Shown in pieces: positions 48,289-56,608 of a stretch of 64,000 nt of DNA. A program made the translations under genes and the position numbers. Each line of letters opens with the position of its first letter. Position 1 is the first letter of the stretch. Origin of the DNA: Chroococcus sp. CMT-3BRIN-NPC107 (GTDB taxonomy: Bacteria > Cyanobacteriota > Cyanobacteriia > Cyanobacteriales > Chroococcidiopsidaceae); contig JAHHGY010000011.1 in assembly GCA_019359635.1 (NCBI GenBank), positions 1 through 64,000 on the forward strand. Direction: 5' to 3'. Under the pieces are notes generated by a model that was given only the letters and a program-made list of their open reading frames with translations, did no database searches and was not told the DNA's origin.

Positions 48289-49466
48289 CCATCTTGACTT
48301 AGTAACATCAAAACCCCCGCCGTAATCGCCACAATCGCAGCACCATAAAAAACTGTTTCTAATCCGCCATAATTGAGCATTGGTCTAAGAATAATGGGAG
48401 ATAGAAACTGACCCAAAAAACCCGCCCCCGTACCCGCAGCTAAGACGCTTGAACGCAAATTGGGAGTAGCAAGAGAAGCTAAAGCGCTATAAACATTGGG
48501 TAAAACAATGCCAAAACCTACCCCAAAGGCGATCGCCGTTAAGATAATTGGGATAAGTTGGTGCAATAAAGGAATGGCAATTAAGGTTATAGCCATTAAC
48601 GTACAACCAAAAGCGATCGCATTTGGCAAACCCAACTTTTGCGCCATCCACTTACTTCCAAACGCTGAAATAATCGCCGCGCCAATAGCCCGTGATGCTA
48701 AAACCACTCCATTTAAAACCGCCCCCGCCTTAATAGTAGCTTTAAGATAAAGCGGTGCATAAATAACTACGGCATACATAGCAACCGATACCAAACACAC
48801 CGTTAGTAACAGCCATAAAGTCTGGCGTTGTCTTAAAACTTGGCTTAATTTATTGTTTTTTTCTCTGGTTGATGCTGGTTTGTCTGCTTGTAAAAATGTA
48901 ATTGCTAACCCAGCAAGGGGAATACCTAAAGCGTAAAGATAAAAAGCATATTGCCAATGACTCGCTCCCACCCAGCCACCCAGAAGCGGGAACAAAATTC
49001 CGGTAATTGTTAAAGTGCTAGTTGCGTAGCCTAATGCAACACTTCTTGCTTCTCCTTCGTACTTACTTCCTAGCAATCCCAAGCTAGCCGCAGCAATTCC
49101 GCCACTAGCTACGCCAATTAAGCCCCGCGTGACTAATAAAGGCAAAAAACCAGCCATAAAAGCCCCGGCTGTCCCAAATATCGCGTAGCAAAGTAAAGAA
49201 GCAACTAAAACCTTCACTTGTCCGATGCGATCTGCCAGAATGCCTAAAGGGGGGCTAAATAAAGCCAAAGTCAAGCAATGGAAGCTGACTAAATTGCCAG
49301 CCAAGCCCGGATCTAGTTGGAGTTGTTGTACTATATCGGGTAGAACGGGGGCAACTACACCCCCCGCCATAGTAGTTAAAGAACCAGATGCTAGAAGTAG
49401 TAATAATCTAGGATCTCTTAGTTTCAAAAAATTATTGCTCGTTTTATCGACAGTCAAAGTAGGCAT
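48285..49466 (-). CDS. MFS transporter
   Basis: 393 residues with twelve predicted membrane helices. The loop between helices 2 and 3 reads GILADRIGQVKVLVAS, the MFS signature, and a GSKYEG-type loop follows helix 4-5. The central loop is short and basic (STREKNNKLS). It resembles the drug/metabolite-proton antiporter branch. Its start lies about 90 bases from the divergent Rieske oxygenase gene, with which it may share control. Cargo unknown. Confidence 0.85.
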   Translation of the reverse strand: MPTLTVDKTSNNFLKLRDPRLLLLLASGSLTTMAGGVVAPVLPDIVQQLQLDPGLAGNLVSFHCLTLALFSPPLGILADRIGQVKVLVASLLCYAIFGTAGAFMAGFLPLLVTRGLIGVASGGIAAASLGLLGSKYEGEARSVALGYATSTLTITGILFPLLGGWVGASHWQYAFYLYALGIPLAGLAITFLQADKPASTREKNNKLSQVLRQRQTLWLLLTVCLVSVAMYAVVIYAPLYLKATIKAGAVLNGVVLASRAIGAAIISAFGSKWMAQKLGLPNAIAFGCTLMAITLIAIPLLHQLIPIILTAIAFGVGFGIVLPNVYSALASLATPNLRSSVLAAGTGAGFLGQFLSPIILRPMLNYGGLETVFYGAAIVAITAGVLMLLSQDG

Positions 49467-49573
49467 ATAAATTTACACATTGCCAAAAATATTACTGAAT
49501 TTTCAATCTATTTTTGGCACTGAAAAAACAATAACGCTAAATTTTGTCATAGAAGTTGTCAACAAAACCCAGA

Positions 49574-50656
49574 ATGAAGCAATTAGCCCCAACTTTAACT
49601 AGCCAAGTAGTCCAAAACAATGTCCGCGAAGTAGGTATAAATCCCAACTACTGGTATGCTGTCGGCTGGGCAGACCAATTAAAAATTGGCGAAATTATGC
49701 CCGTAGTTATTTGGTCAAAAGCGATCGCAATTTACCGCGACGAAAACGGTCAAATCCATGCCCTCGAAGACGCTTGCCCTCATAAAGGCGTTGCCCTCCA
49801 TCGAGGCAAAGTAACGAATTGCAATCTTGCCTGTGGCTATCATGGATGGGAATTTAATGCCGATGGTGATTGTGTAAGTATTCCCTACTTGCCCAAAACC
49901 CAAAAGCTACCTCGCGCCCAAGCCCGCAAGTATCCAGTAGCAGAAAAGTATAACTTAATCTGGATTTTTCCTGGCGATCCGGCTCTAGCAAATACCAGCG
50001 ACTTACCCAATATTCCCGAACTTACTCAAAAACAATGGTTGGTCGTGCCTCTAGCTGCTCGTTTTCAGGCACATTTTTCGATTTGTAATGAAAATACTAT
50101 GGATGTATTTCACGGATTTCTGCACCAAAAATTACAAGGATGGTTCGATCCGGTGCTGATAAATTTGCGCGAGACAGAAACCGCCGTATGTGCTGATTAT
50201 CAAGTTTCCTATCGCGGCTGGATGGCAAAATTTTTGGGATTAAGCGAAACTGCTAATCAAGTCACAACCTTACCTGTATCCGTTCAGTACCATTACCCAA
50301 ATTACTATACTTCTTTAGAAGGAGTTTCTAGCCTGTACTTGTTTAGATTGCCTGTAAGTCCTACAGAAAGTAAGTCTTTTGCTTTGTTTTTCTTCAAAAT
50401 TCGTTTGCCGCAGTCAATTTTAAAACCGTTACAGCCCCTATTGCAAAAGCTGCTGAGGGGTTTAGTATTAAAGAAATTTTTAGCTCAAGATATTGAGATG
50501 ATAGAAAGCGAACAACGGACTTACTTAGCTAACCGCGATCGCCGTTATGTAGAAATCAACCCGGCAATTATTGCTATTCAACGATTAATTATGCGACAGT
50601 ACGAACAATTTTTACAAAAATCTGGCACAGATATTTCGGTGGAACGTCTGTATTAG
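49574..50656 (+). CDS. Rieske 2Fe-2S aromatic-ring-hydroxylase-type oxygenase
   Basis: About 360 residues from the ATG at 49574; a TTG at 49556 with AGAAG before it is an alternative. The Rieske centre is CPHKG and CGYHGW (Cys68, His70, Cys87, His90). The mononuclear iron site is in NENTMDVFHGFLHQ, giving the Asp and two His of the facial triad. It belongs to the branch with VanA, pheophorbide a oxygenase and sterol desaturases, which act on ring or lipid substrates. The C-terminal half has hydrophobic patches. It needs a separate reductase, not encoded nearby. A hairpin follows. Confidence 0.88.
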   Translation: MKQLAPTLTSQVVQNNVREVGINPNYWYAVGWADQLKIGEIMPVVIWSKAIAIYRDENGQIHALEDACPHKGVALHRGKVTNCNLACGYHGWEFNADGDCVSIPYLPKTQKLPRAQARKYPVAEKYNLIWIFPGDPALANTSDLPNIPELTQKQWLVVPLAARFQAHFSICNENTMDVFHGFLHQKLQGWFDPVLINLRETETAVCADYQVSYRGWMAKFLGLSETANQVTTLPVSVQYHYPNYYTSLEGVSSLYLFRLPVSPTESKSFALFFFKIRLPQSILKPLQPLLQKLLRGLVLKKFLAQDIEMIESEQRTYLANRDRRYVEINPAIIAIQRLIMRQYEQFLQKSGTDISVERLY

Positions 50657-50672
50657 GATGAGATAAATTTCT

Positions 50673-50701
50673 GTAGAGACATTCCCATAAAATGTCTCTA
50701 C
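50673..50701. terminator. Hairpin after the Rieske gene, GAGAC repeat family
   Basis: Perfect 11-bp arms (GTAGAGACATT at 50673-50683, complement at 50691-50701) with a 7-base loop, 16 bases past the stop codon. Similar arms occur at 6705 and 58585. Confidence 0.6.
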
Positions 50702-50845
50702 TAGATAAATTTTTTAATAAACAGTATCATAAATTCTCTAATAGAGCTTTTGCTAAGACTTACATAGCAAATAAAAAGCCAGCGAGAATATACTGTTGAG
50801 CCACAAACAATCGGCTATTTGGTAAAAGGTGAGGGGAGTAAATTA

Positions 50846-52126
50846 GTGCAAGTTATCAAAGAGTATGTTCAACGCTGGTATGAAAGTGGACTCGATCCTG
50901 ATGAGTATATATGTCATCAAAAGCAAGGAAACTTAGTAGAAATTGAAGAAGCAGCCACCGGAAATCGGCAAACTGTTCTCACTTTCTGCAGCAATGATGT
51001 CTTAGGGCTAGTTCAAGAAGAAGCTGTAAAGCAAGCGGCAATTGACGCAATCCTTCAGTATGGCACGTCCAATAGCTCTTGCTCGGTTTTGAGCGGTCGA
51101 ATTGACTTACATAGACAGCTAGAAGCAGAAATTTCTGATTTTAAACATTTGCCTCATACCCAGCTATTTCTTAATGCTTGGATGGCAATGCAAGCGCTAA
51201 TGGATGCCTTTTGTCACTTGGCAATTCCCGTACCAGGATTTACCCATACGCGAGAAACTTTGATTTTGACTGATGTGCTAAATCACGGTTGTATTGTCTC
51301 GGCAATAGTTAACGCTGGAACCCGATCGGGTAAGGTGTTTGGGCATAGTCCTAACGTTAGAGTTAAAGCTTATCGTCATTGCGACACCGAAGATTTGGCG
51401 CGAAAACTAAGGCGTTACGTGCGTCCAGGCGATCGCATTATGGTAGTTTCCGATGCCGTATTTTCAATGGATGGCGATATTGCCCCGCTTCCCAAAATGT
51501 TAGATGTATTGCAAAACTACCCCGGTAGCGTGTTATTAATGGACGAGGCTCACGCAAGTGGCTCGATAGGAGCGACAGGAGGGGGCATATACGAGCATTT
51601 TGGTATATTACCTAGTCATGCCATCGAAAGGGGCATTATTCCCCTAATTATGACCACCTTCTCGAAGTTTGCGGCTTCAGCAGGGGCAGCAATTAGCACT
51701 CACGTCAGCGAATTAATTCCGTTATTAAATGTGTCGCCAACTTCCATCGGGACAATTTCATTGTCTCCACCCTTAGCCGGAGCGGCTTTAGAGAGTGTTC
51801 GTCAAGTGCGCAAATCGCCCCAATTGGTGCAACAATTGCAAGCAAATACTCAATACTTGCGATCGCGTTTAATTGAGCGCGGGTTTAGTGCCATCGGCGA
51901 AACTAATGTAATTCCTGTAATTTTACCTCCAGAAATCAATCCTAAAATGTTTGGCAGACAAATGATGCTTAATTACGGCATTTGGGTGTCGCCTATTTGG
52001 TTTATTGCCAAACCCCGCATCCGCATTACAGTTAATGCTCTTCATACTCAGCAAGAAATGGATCGTTTGGTTGCGGGAATGGTAGCAACTAGAGATTTGT
52101 TGTATAAACCGACAATTAGTGCTTAG
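50846..52126 (+). CDS. Alpha-oxoamine synthase (serine palmitoyltransferase/BioF-like)
   Basis: 426 residues from the GTG at 50846, preceded by GAGGGGAG at 7 bases. PLP-dependent enzyme that condenses an acyl-CoA or acyl-ACP with an amino acid with loss of CO2. Visible active-site parts: His147 (DVLNHGC), SDAVFSMDGDIAPLP, DEAHASGSIG (233-242), and the PLP lysine 274 in TTFSKFA. Two places differ from common BioF and KBL sequences: HGC instead of HAS after the PLP-stacking His, and FLNAWMAMQ instead of the usual FxSGYxAN. It is followed by an acyltransferase and a reductase, the order expected of a sphingoid-base pathway. BioF or another oxoamine synthase remains possible. Confidence 0.8.
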   Translation: MQVIKEYVQRWYESGLDPDEYICHQKQGNLVEIEEAATGNRQTVLTFCSNDVLGLVQEEAVKQAAIDAILQYGTSNSSCSVLSGRIDLHRQLEAEISDFKHLPHTQLFLNAWMAMQALMDAFCHLAIPVPGFTHTRETLILTDVLNHGCIVSAIVNAGTRSGKVFGHSPNVRVKAYRHCDTEDLARKLRRYVRPGDRIMVVSDAVFSMDGDIAPLPKMLDVLQNYPGSVLLMDEAHASGSIGATGGGIYEHFGILPSHAIERGIIPLIMTTFSKFAASAGAAISTHVSELIPLLNVSPTSIGTISLSPPLAGAALESVRQVRKSPQLVQQLQANTQYLRSRLIERGFSAIGETNVIPVILPPEINPKMFGRQMMLNYGIWVSPIWFIAKPRIRITVNALHTQQEMDRLVAGMVATRDLLYKPTISA

Positions 52127-52147
52127 TTGGGTAATTGGTAACGAACA

Positions 52148-52191
52148 ATTAGCCTTTTATTGGTAAGCTGTTGGCTAATAGTTGACAGCTT
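52148..52191 (+). promoter_or_regulatory. Interlocking inverted repeats between synthase and acyltransferase genes
   Basis: Two 7-bp stems interleave: ATTAGCC (52148-52154) with GGCTAAT (52173-52179), and AAGCTGT (52165-52171) with ACAGCTT (52185-52191). They could form a pseudoknot or two exclusive hairpins in the leader of the next gene, which starts at 52212. Confidence 0.4.
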
Positions 52192-52211
52192 ATTTACTAG
52201 ATCTATTTATT

Positions 52212-53345
52212 ATGTCAAATTCAACTTTTCAAATTCGGGCGGTAACAACTCCCGCCGATAGTAAAATATTTTTGGATGTCCCAAGTCGAGTGTATGCAAG
52301 CGATCCTCATTGGGTTCCACCAATCCGCAGCAGCGTAGAAAAACAATTTGCTCCAGAAAATTCATTTTTTCAGTACGGTAAGCTGCAACAGTTCATAGCA
52401 GTATCTCCAACCAACGAACCTTTGGGCAGAATAGTTGCCGCCGTCAATCACCGATTAATCGAACGAGAAGGTCAAAAAGTTGGATTGTTTGGCTATTTTG
52501 AGTGTATTAAAGATTTTAAAGTCGCCCAAGCTTTATTAGAAGTTGCCCGAAAATGGCTGCAAGAGCAAGGTATGGCTGTCATTAGAGGGCCTGTCGATCT
52601 ATCAACCCATAATAATTGTTTGTTTTTAGTCGATGGCTTTGATTCGCCACCAATGATTTTGATGCCATATAACCCGCCTTATTATCCAGAATTTATGCAG
52701 CTTGACGGCTGGAATAAGGCAAAAGACGCTTATGCTTACGAATTGCCCATAGGTGCAGGGTTATCAGAAGAATTTACCAAAGCTTATAGAATTGCTTGCA
52801 AATCTGGCGTTAATTTTCGGCTAATTAGAACCAAAGGTGCAGCTTTTGAGGAAGATTGCCACAACCTGTACAATTTGCTAAATAAGGCTTATGCCAATAA
52901 TTGGAGTTATACGCCGCGCACCGAAGAAGAATTTTTAGACGAAGCTAAATCCTTACAAACTCTAGTAGATCCTGACGCTTTCCCCATTGCTGAATATGAA
53001 GGTAAAATGATCGGCTGTTTTGTGGGGTTGCCAGATTACAACATGGTGCTAAAACATCTAAACGGCAAGCTAGATTGGTTAGGAATTATCAAATTCATGT
53101 GGTATCGTCGGCAAATAAATCGCGGACGAGTAGCTTTAGTTTGTGCTTTACCAGAATATAAACGCAAAATGGTAGCGGCGGCTTTAATTTATTTGGGAAT
53201 GCAAGGCGTACTTAAAGAAGGAAAACCTTACAAAGATTGCGAACTTTCTTGGGTATACGAAGATAATTATCCCTCGCGCAAATTAATTGAAGCTTGTGGA
53301 GCGAAAATTTATAAAACCTACCGCATTTACGAAAAAGCTTTATGA
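52212..53345 (+). CDS. GNAT-like N-acyltransferase, candidate bacterial ceramide synthase
   Basis: 377 residues from the ATG at 52212; the TTG at 52182 would add ten residues. The N-terminal half matches a family of GNAT-fold proteins with the block RVYASDPHWVPPIR, then FFQYGKLQQFIA, GLFGYFECIKD and IRGPVDLSTHNNCLFLVDGF. The C-terminal half has a second GNAT-like part ending in SWVYEDNYPSRKLIEACGAK. Caulobacter bCerS, which N-acylates the sphingoid ketone, is a GNAT-fold protein; I infer kinship from this sequence and the setting. Its TGA overlaps the ATG of the reductase gene (ATGA), indicating translational coupling. The substrate is inferred. Confidence 0.7.
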   Translation: MSNSTFQIRAVTTPADSKIFLDVPSRVYASDPHWVPPIRSSVEKQFAPENSFFQYGKLQQFIAVSPTNEPLGRIVAAVNHRLIEREGQKVGLFGYFECIKDFKVAQALLEVARKWLQEQGMAVIRGPVDLSTHNNCLFLVDGFDSPPMILMPYNPPYYPEFMQLDGWNKAKDAYAYELPIGAGLSEEFTKAYRIACKSGVNFRLIRTKGAAFEEDCHNLYNLLNKAYANNWSYTPRTEEEFLDEAKSLQTLVDPDAFPIAEYEGKMIGCFVGLPDYNMVLKHLNGKLDWLGIIKFMWYRRQINRGRVALVCALPEYKRKMVAAALIYLGMQGVLKEGKPYKDCELSWVYEDNYPSRKLIEACGAKIYKTYRIYEKAL

Positions 53346-54322
53346 AATCGCTAGTTACTGGAGCTAATGGGTTTACAGGTTCTCACTTAGTTAAGGTTTT
53401 AGCAGAAAAAGGCGATCGCGTTGTCGGTTTAGTTAGAAAATCGAGCAATTTGGATCGTTTGGCTAATTGCAACGTTGAATTAGTTTATGGAGACATTACC
53501 GATTCCTCAGCTTTACAGCAGGCGATGACGGGGGTTGATAGAGTTTTTCATACCGCCGCTTATGTAGAACTTGGCATAGTTGACGAACCAGAGATGGAGC
53601 GGGTAAATGTAGAAGGAACTCGCACGGTACTTGAAACTGCTAAAGCTTGCGGTATTAGCAAAATAGTTTATTGCAGTACCATCGGCATATTTGGCGACAC
53701 TCAAGGGCAAACAATCGACGAAACCTTCAAACGCAAGCAACAAGGGTTTTCTTCTGCCTACGATCGCACAAAATACCTTGCTCAAGAGTTAGTCGATAGC
53801 TTTGCCTCCCAAGGATTACCAGTTGTTAGCGTTTTACCATCGGGAATTTTTGGCGCAGACGATCCGCATTTTCGCCCAATATTGCAGCAATTTTTAAACA
53901 GAAAACTCAAATTGTGGGCGGGAGGAAGTCGCGTTACGGGAATTGTTCATGTAGATGACTTAGCTACCGCAATGATATTAGCCGCCGAAAAGGGAGTAAA
54001 TGGCGAAAAATACATCATTTCCGCCGGGGATTTGACAACAAGGGAAATGTTTGCAACTATGGCAAGTTTTACAGGGATTCCCATACCCCGCGAAGCACCT
54101 AAATTGTTAGTTAGGCTTGCGGGAAACTTATTAGATCCTGTGGGGAGATTGTTTAAATTTCAACCACCTTTAAGCCGAGAGCGAGTACATTATATATATG
54201 ATCGCTGCGTGAGAGTAGATGCAACTAAAGCCTGTAGCGCTCTAGGTTGGCAACCTCGTTCAGTAACAGAAACTTTAAAAGAACTGGTTACTCTTTCAAC
54301 GCCCCATCTTCTAAATAAGTAA
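53342..54322 (+). CDS. NAD-dependent epimerase/reductase, candidate ceramide reductase
   Basis: 326-residue extended short-chain dehydrogenase. The cofactor loop is TGANGFTGSHL (6-16), and the catalytic pair is YDRTK with the STIGIFG strand before it. GIVHVDDLATAMILA is the usual late motif. It is coupled to the acyltransferase gene by ATGA. Caulobacter CerR, which reduces the ceramide ketone, is from this same broad family (NAD-dependent epimerase/dehydratase), so the synthase-acyltransferase-reductase order is suggestive. Related enzymes also act on sugars and sterols. Its 3' end overlaps the ABC ATPase gene by 35 bases, tail to tail. Confidence 0.75.
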   Translation: MKSLVTGANGFTGSHLVKVLAEKGDRVVGLVRKSSNLDRLANCNVELVYGDITDSSALQQAMTGVDRVFHTAAYVELGIVDEPEMERVNVEGTRTVLETAKACGISKIVYCSTIGIFGDTQGQTIDETFKRKQQGFSSAYDRTKYLAQELVDSFASQGLPVVSVLPSGIFGADDPHFRPILQQFLNRKLKLWAGGSRVTGIVHVDDLATAMILAAEKGVNGEKYIISAGDLTTREMFATMASFTGIPIPREAPKLLVRLAGNLLDPVGRLFKFQPPLSRERVHYIYDRCVRVDATKACSALGWQPRSVTETLKELVTLSTPHLLNK

Positions 54323-55028
54323 CGCTATCAGCTACGTCAACAATACGCGGATCGTGAGTTACCATCAGCACCGTACAACCTTGCTCTTTCGCTAAAGAAC
54401 GCAGTAAGGTAATTACCGAGTGTCCGCTTTTTGAATCTAACGCCGCCGTTGGTTCGTCTGCCATAATTAATTGGGGAGAACCAGCTAAAGCACGAGCGAT
54501 CGCTACTCTTTGTTTTTGTCCCCCTGATAAGTCACTAGGTTTTTGCTCTGCTTGGTTTTCTAAACCTACTTGTTCTAACAGTAAACGTGCCTGATATTTT
54601 GCATCTTTTCTTATTCCCTGAATATTCAACGCCACTTCAATGTTTTCACTAGCAGTTAGCGCCGGAAATAAGTTAAAGTTTTGAAAAATAAAGCCAATAT
54701 TTTTTTGTCTAAATTGTGTTAGTTTTTGGCGAGACATACTTGTAATATCTTCGCCTAGCAAGCAAACTTTTCCTCTAGTTGGTGTCATCAATCCAGCCAA
54801 AATAGAAAGTAAAGTAGTCTTACCCGAACCCGACGGCCCCATTAATAGCTGAATATTACCTTTAGGGATTGATAAATCTATACTTTTCAATATTTGAAAG
54901 CAGCGTTTTTGCGACTTAAACTCCATTTCTACTCCCTGAGCAACAATTGCTTTGTTTTGAGGAGCAATTAAATCTATGCCTAAAGCTTCAATTTGATTGG
55001 GAAAAGTATTATATTTAGCAGCCGTCAT
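54288..55028 (-). CDS. ABC exporter ATP-binding protein, DevA/LolD-like
   Basis: 246 residues. Walker A GPSGSGKTT (64-72), Q-loop FQNFNLFPALTASENI, signature LSGGQKQRVAIARAL, Walker B LIMADEPTAALD and the switch His in MVTHD are all intact. The sequence and the adjacent permease place it in the MacB/LolD/DevA group that moves lipids or lipoproteins. DevBCA of heterocyst-forming species exports glycolipids. No DevB-type adaptor gene is nearby. The first 40 residues are an extension before the ABC domain. Confidence 0.85.
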   Translation of the reverse strand: MTAAKYNTFPNQIEALGIDLIAPQNKAIVAQGVEMEFKSQKRCFQILKSIDLSIPKGNIQLLMGPSGSGKTTLLSILAGLMTPTRGKVCLLGEDITSMSRQKLTQFRQKNIGFIFQNFNLFPALTASENIEVALNIQGIRKDAKYQARLLLEQVGLENQAEQKPSDLSGGQKQRVAIARALAGSPQLIMADEPTAALDSKSGHSVITLLRSLAKEQGCTVLMVTHDPRIVDVADSVTYLEDGALKE

Positions 55029-55216
55029 TTAGTTAATATTTTTAATGAACAATATTGAAGCGCCAAGGAAAAGCGTGTCGCTATGAGAAGGTTTATGAAT
55101 TATTATTACTTTTGTTTGATCTTAACAACTAATTAGTGTGGACACTTGTAGCTTCTGGCATACTTTACTAAGCAATTTTTTAAATTTATTGCAACCAAGA
55201 GTAGATATTTAAGCAA

Positions 55217-56452
55217 TTAAGCTTTAAATACCGACGCAGGATCGAGGCGCATAACTTTTTGAATTGCAAAAACTCCCGATCCAACACACATCACTATCGT
55301 GATTCCCAAAACAGCGATCGCTACTGTTGGCGTAATTAATATCAAAATTCCTTGACTTGCCAGCGTCCAAGCGGCGATACCCCAACACATTGCCATACTC
55401 GGTAAATAGCCCAAAATTGCCATCCATAAAGCTTGTTCGAGAATTACGCTATAGATAGTAAAGTCGGACGCACCCATTGCTTTTAAAGTTCCAAACTCTT
55501 TGAGGCGATCGCTTACGGAGGAGTAAAGAATTTGTCCAACAATAATTCCACCAACAATTACGCCAACGGCGGCTCCTAATCCTAAAATAAAGCCAATACC
55601 TGTTCTTTGCTGCCAAAAAGTTTGGGTTTTTTGCCTTAATTCGATAGTAGTGTAGGCGCGAGTACCAGGTAAAGCAGCATCTAATCTTTGCTTTAATGCC
55701 GATAAATCTTCCCCTTTTTTTGCCCGAATTAACACAAAAGTAATCGTATCTGCCGAAGTCAAGCTTTTAGGTGCTGTAGCATTGGGATCGGCTTTGATAT
55801 AACTATTGGTACATTTAAGTTCTTCAGAATCTGATGGCAACCGACAAGATAAATTAGTAGTTTGCCCAGAATTTGCGTAAGCGTTGCCGTTTTCTAAGGA
55901 TGTAAATAGGTAGGGATTGGAAGTAATCGAGCGATTTCCTTTGGTTATGCCAACTAATTCTAGGGATAAAGTGCTAAGTTCCGCGCGATCGCCTACTTTA
56001 GTAAGATTTAAAGACTCTAAGTTAGAACCATCTACTATTGCCGTGTAGGGGTTTTTAAGGTTGTTAATATTTCCTTGCTGAATATTTTGCGGGATAAATA
56101 ACTGCCCGTTAGGATCGAAGCCAATGATTCTCGCTAAAGAAATCTCATTTTTGTTGCGCCATACACCAGTTTTAACAATTAAGGCTTCGGCGCTTTCTAC
56201 CCCTTGGACTTGGCGAGCAAGGCTCAAATTAGTCAAAGGAATTGGTAAAGTTAGTTCTAGATGGACTAAATTCTCCGACGCTACCCAAATATCCGCCGAA
56301 GAATTGGTCATTAATTGCACTGTCGAGCGAGTAAATCCGTTAAAGATACCCGTTTGAATTGTAACTAAGCTCACAGCAAACATAATTCCAGCTTGAGCTA
56401 CAAGAAAGCGGGGAATATCCTCAAGCAGATGCTTACGAGCAATGGAAACCAT
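55217..56452 (-). CDS. ABC exporter permease, DevC-like (MacB/FtsX type)
   Basis: 411 residues. One N-terminal helix (about 17-40), a large periplasmic domain (about 45-285), and three C-terminal helices (about 285-310, 330-355 and 370-400) form the MacB/FtsX layout. The C-terminal motif SVSDRLKEFGTLKAMGASD is the family signature. The N-terminal ARKHLLEDIPRFLVAQAGI is typical of DevC. It is read in the same direction as the ATPase gene, 188 bases upstream of it, so they probably work together. A glyco- or sphingolipid-like cargo is inferred from the neighbours. Confidence 0.85.
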   Translation of the reverse strand: MVSIARKHLLEDIPRFLVAQAGIMFAVSLVTIQTGIFNGFTRSTVQLMTNSSADIWVASENLVHLELTLPIPLTNLSLARQVQGVESAEALIVKTGVWRNKNEISLARIIGFDPNGQLFIPQNIQQGNINNLKNPYTAIVDGSNLESLNLTKVGDRAELSTLSLELVGITKGNRSITSNPYLFTSLENGNAYANSGQTTNLSCRLPSDSEELKCTNSYIKADPNATAPKSLTSADTITFVLIRAKKGEDLSALKQRLDAALPGTRAYTTIELRQKTQTFWQQRTGIGFILGLGAAVGVIVGGIIVGQILYSSVSDRLKEFGTLKAMGASDFTIYSVILEQALWMAILGYLPSMAMCWGIAAWTLASQGILILITPTVAIAVLGITIVMCVGSGVFAIQKVMRLDPASVFKA

Positions 56453-56608
56453 ATCACCAACTGCGGACTAACCATAATCCTAGATGAAAAATGCCAAGTC
56501 TTCTAGAGATCGTGCCAGAATCTACCGATACTTAATGAAACGCACTCATTAATTAGTGATATATGCGTCCACAATATTTTTGAGCAAAGCCGATTGAGAG
56601 CAAAAAAT

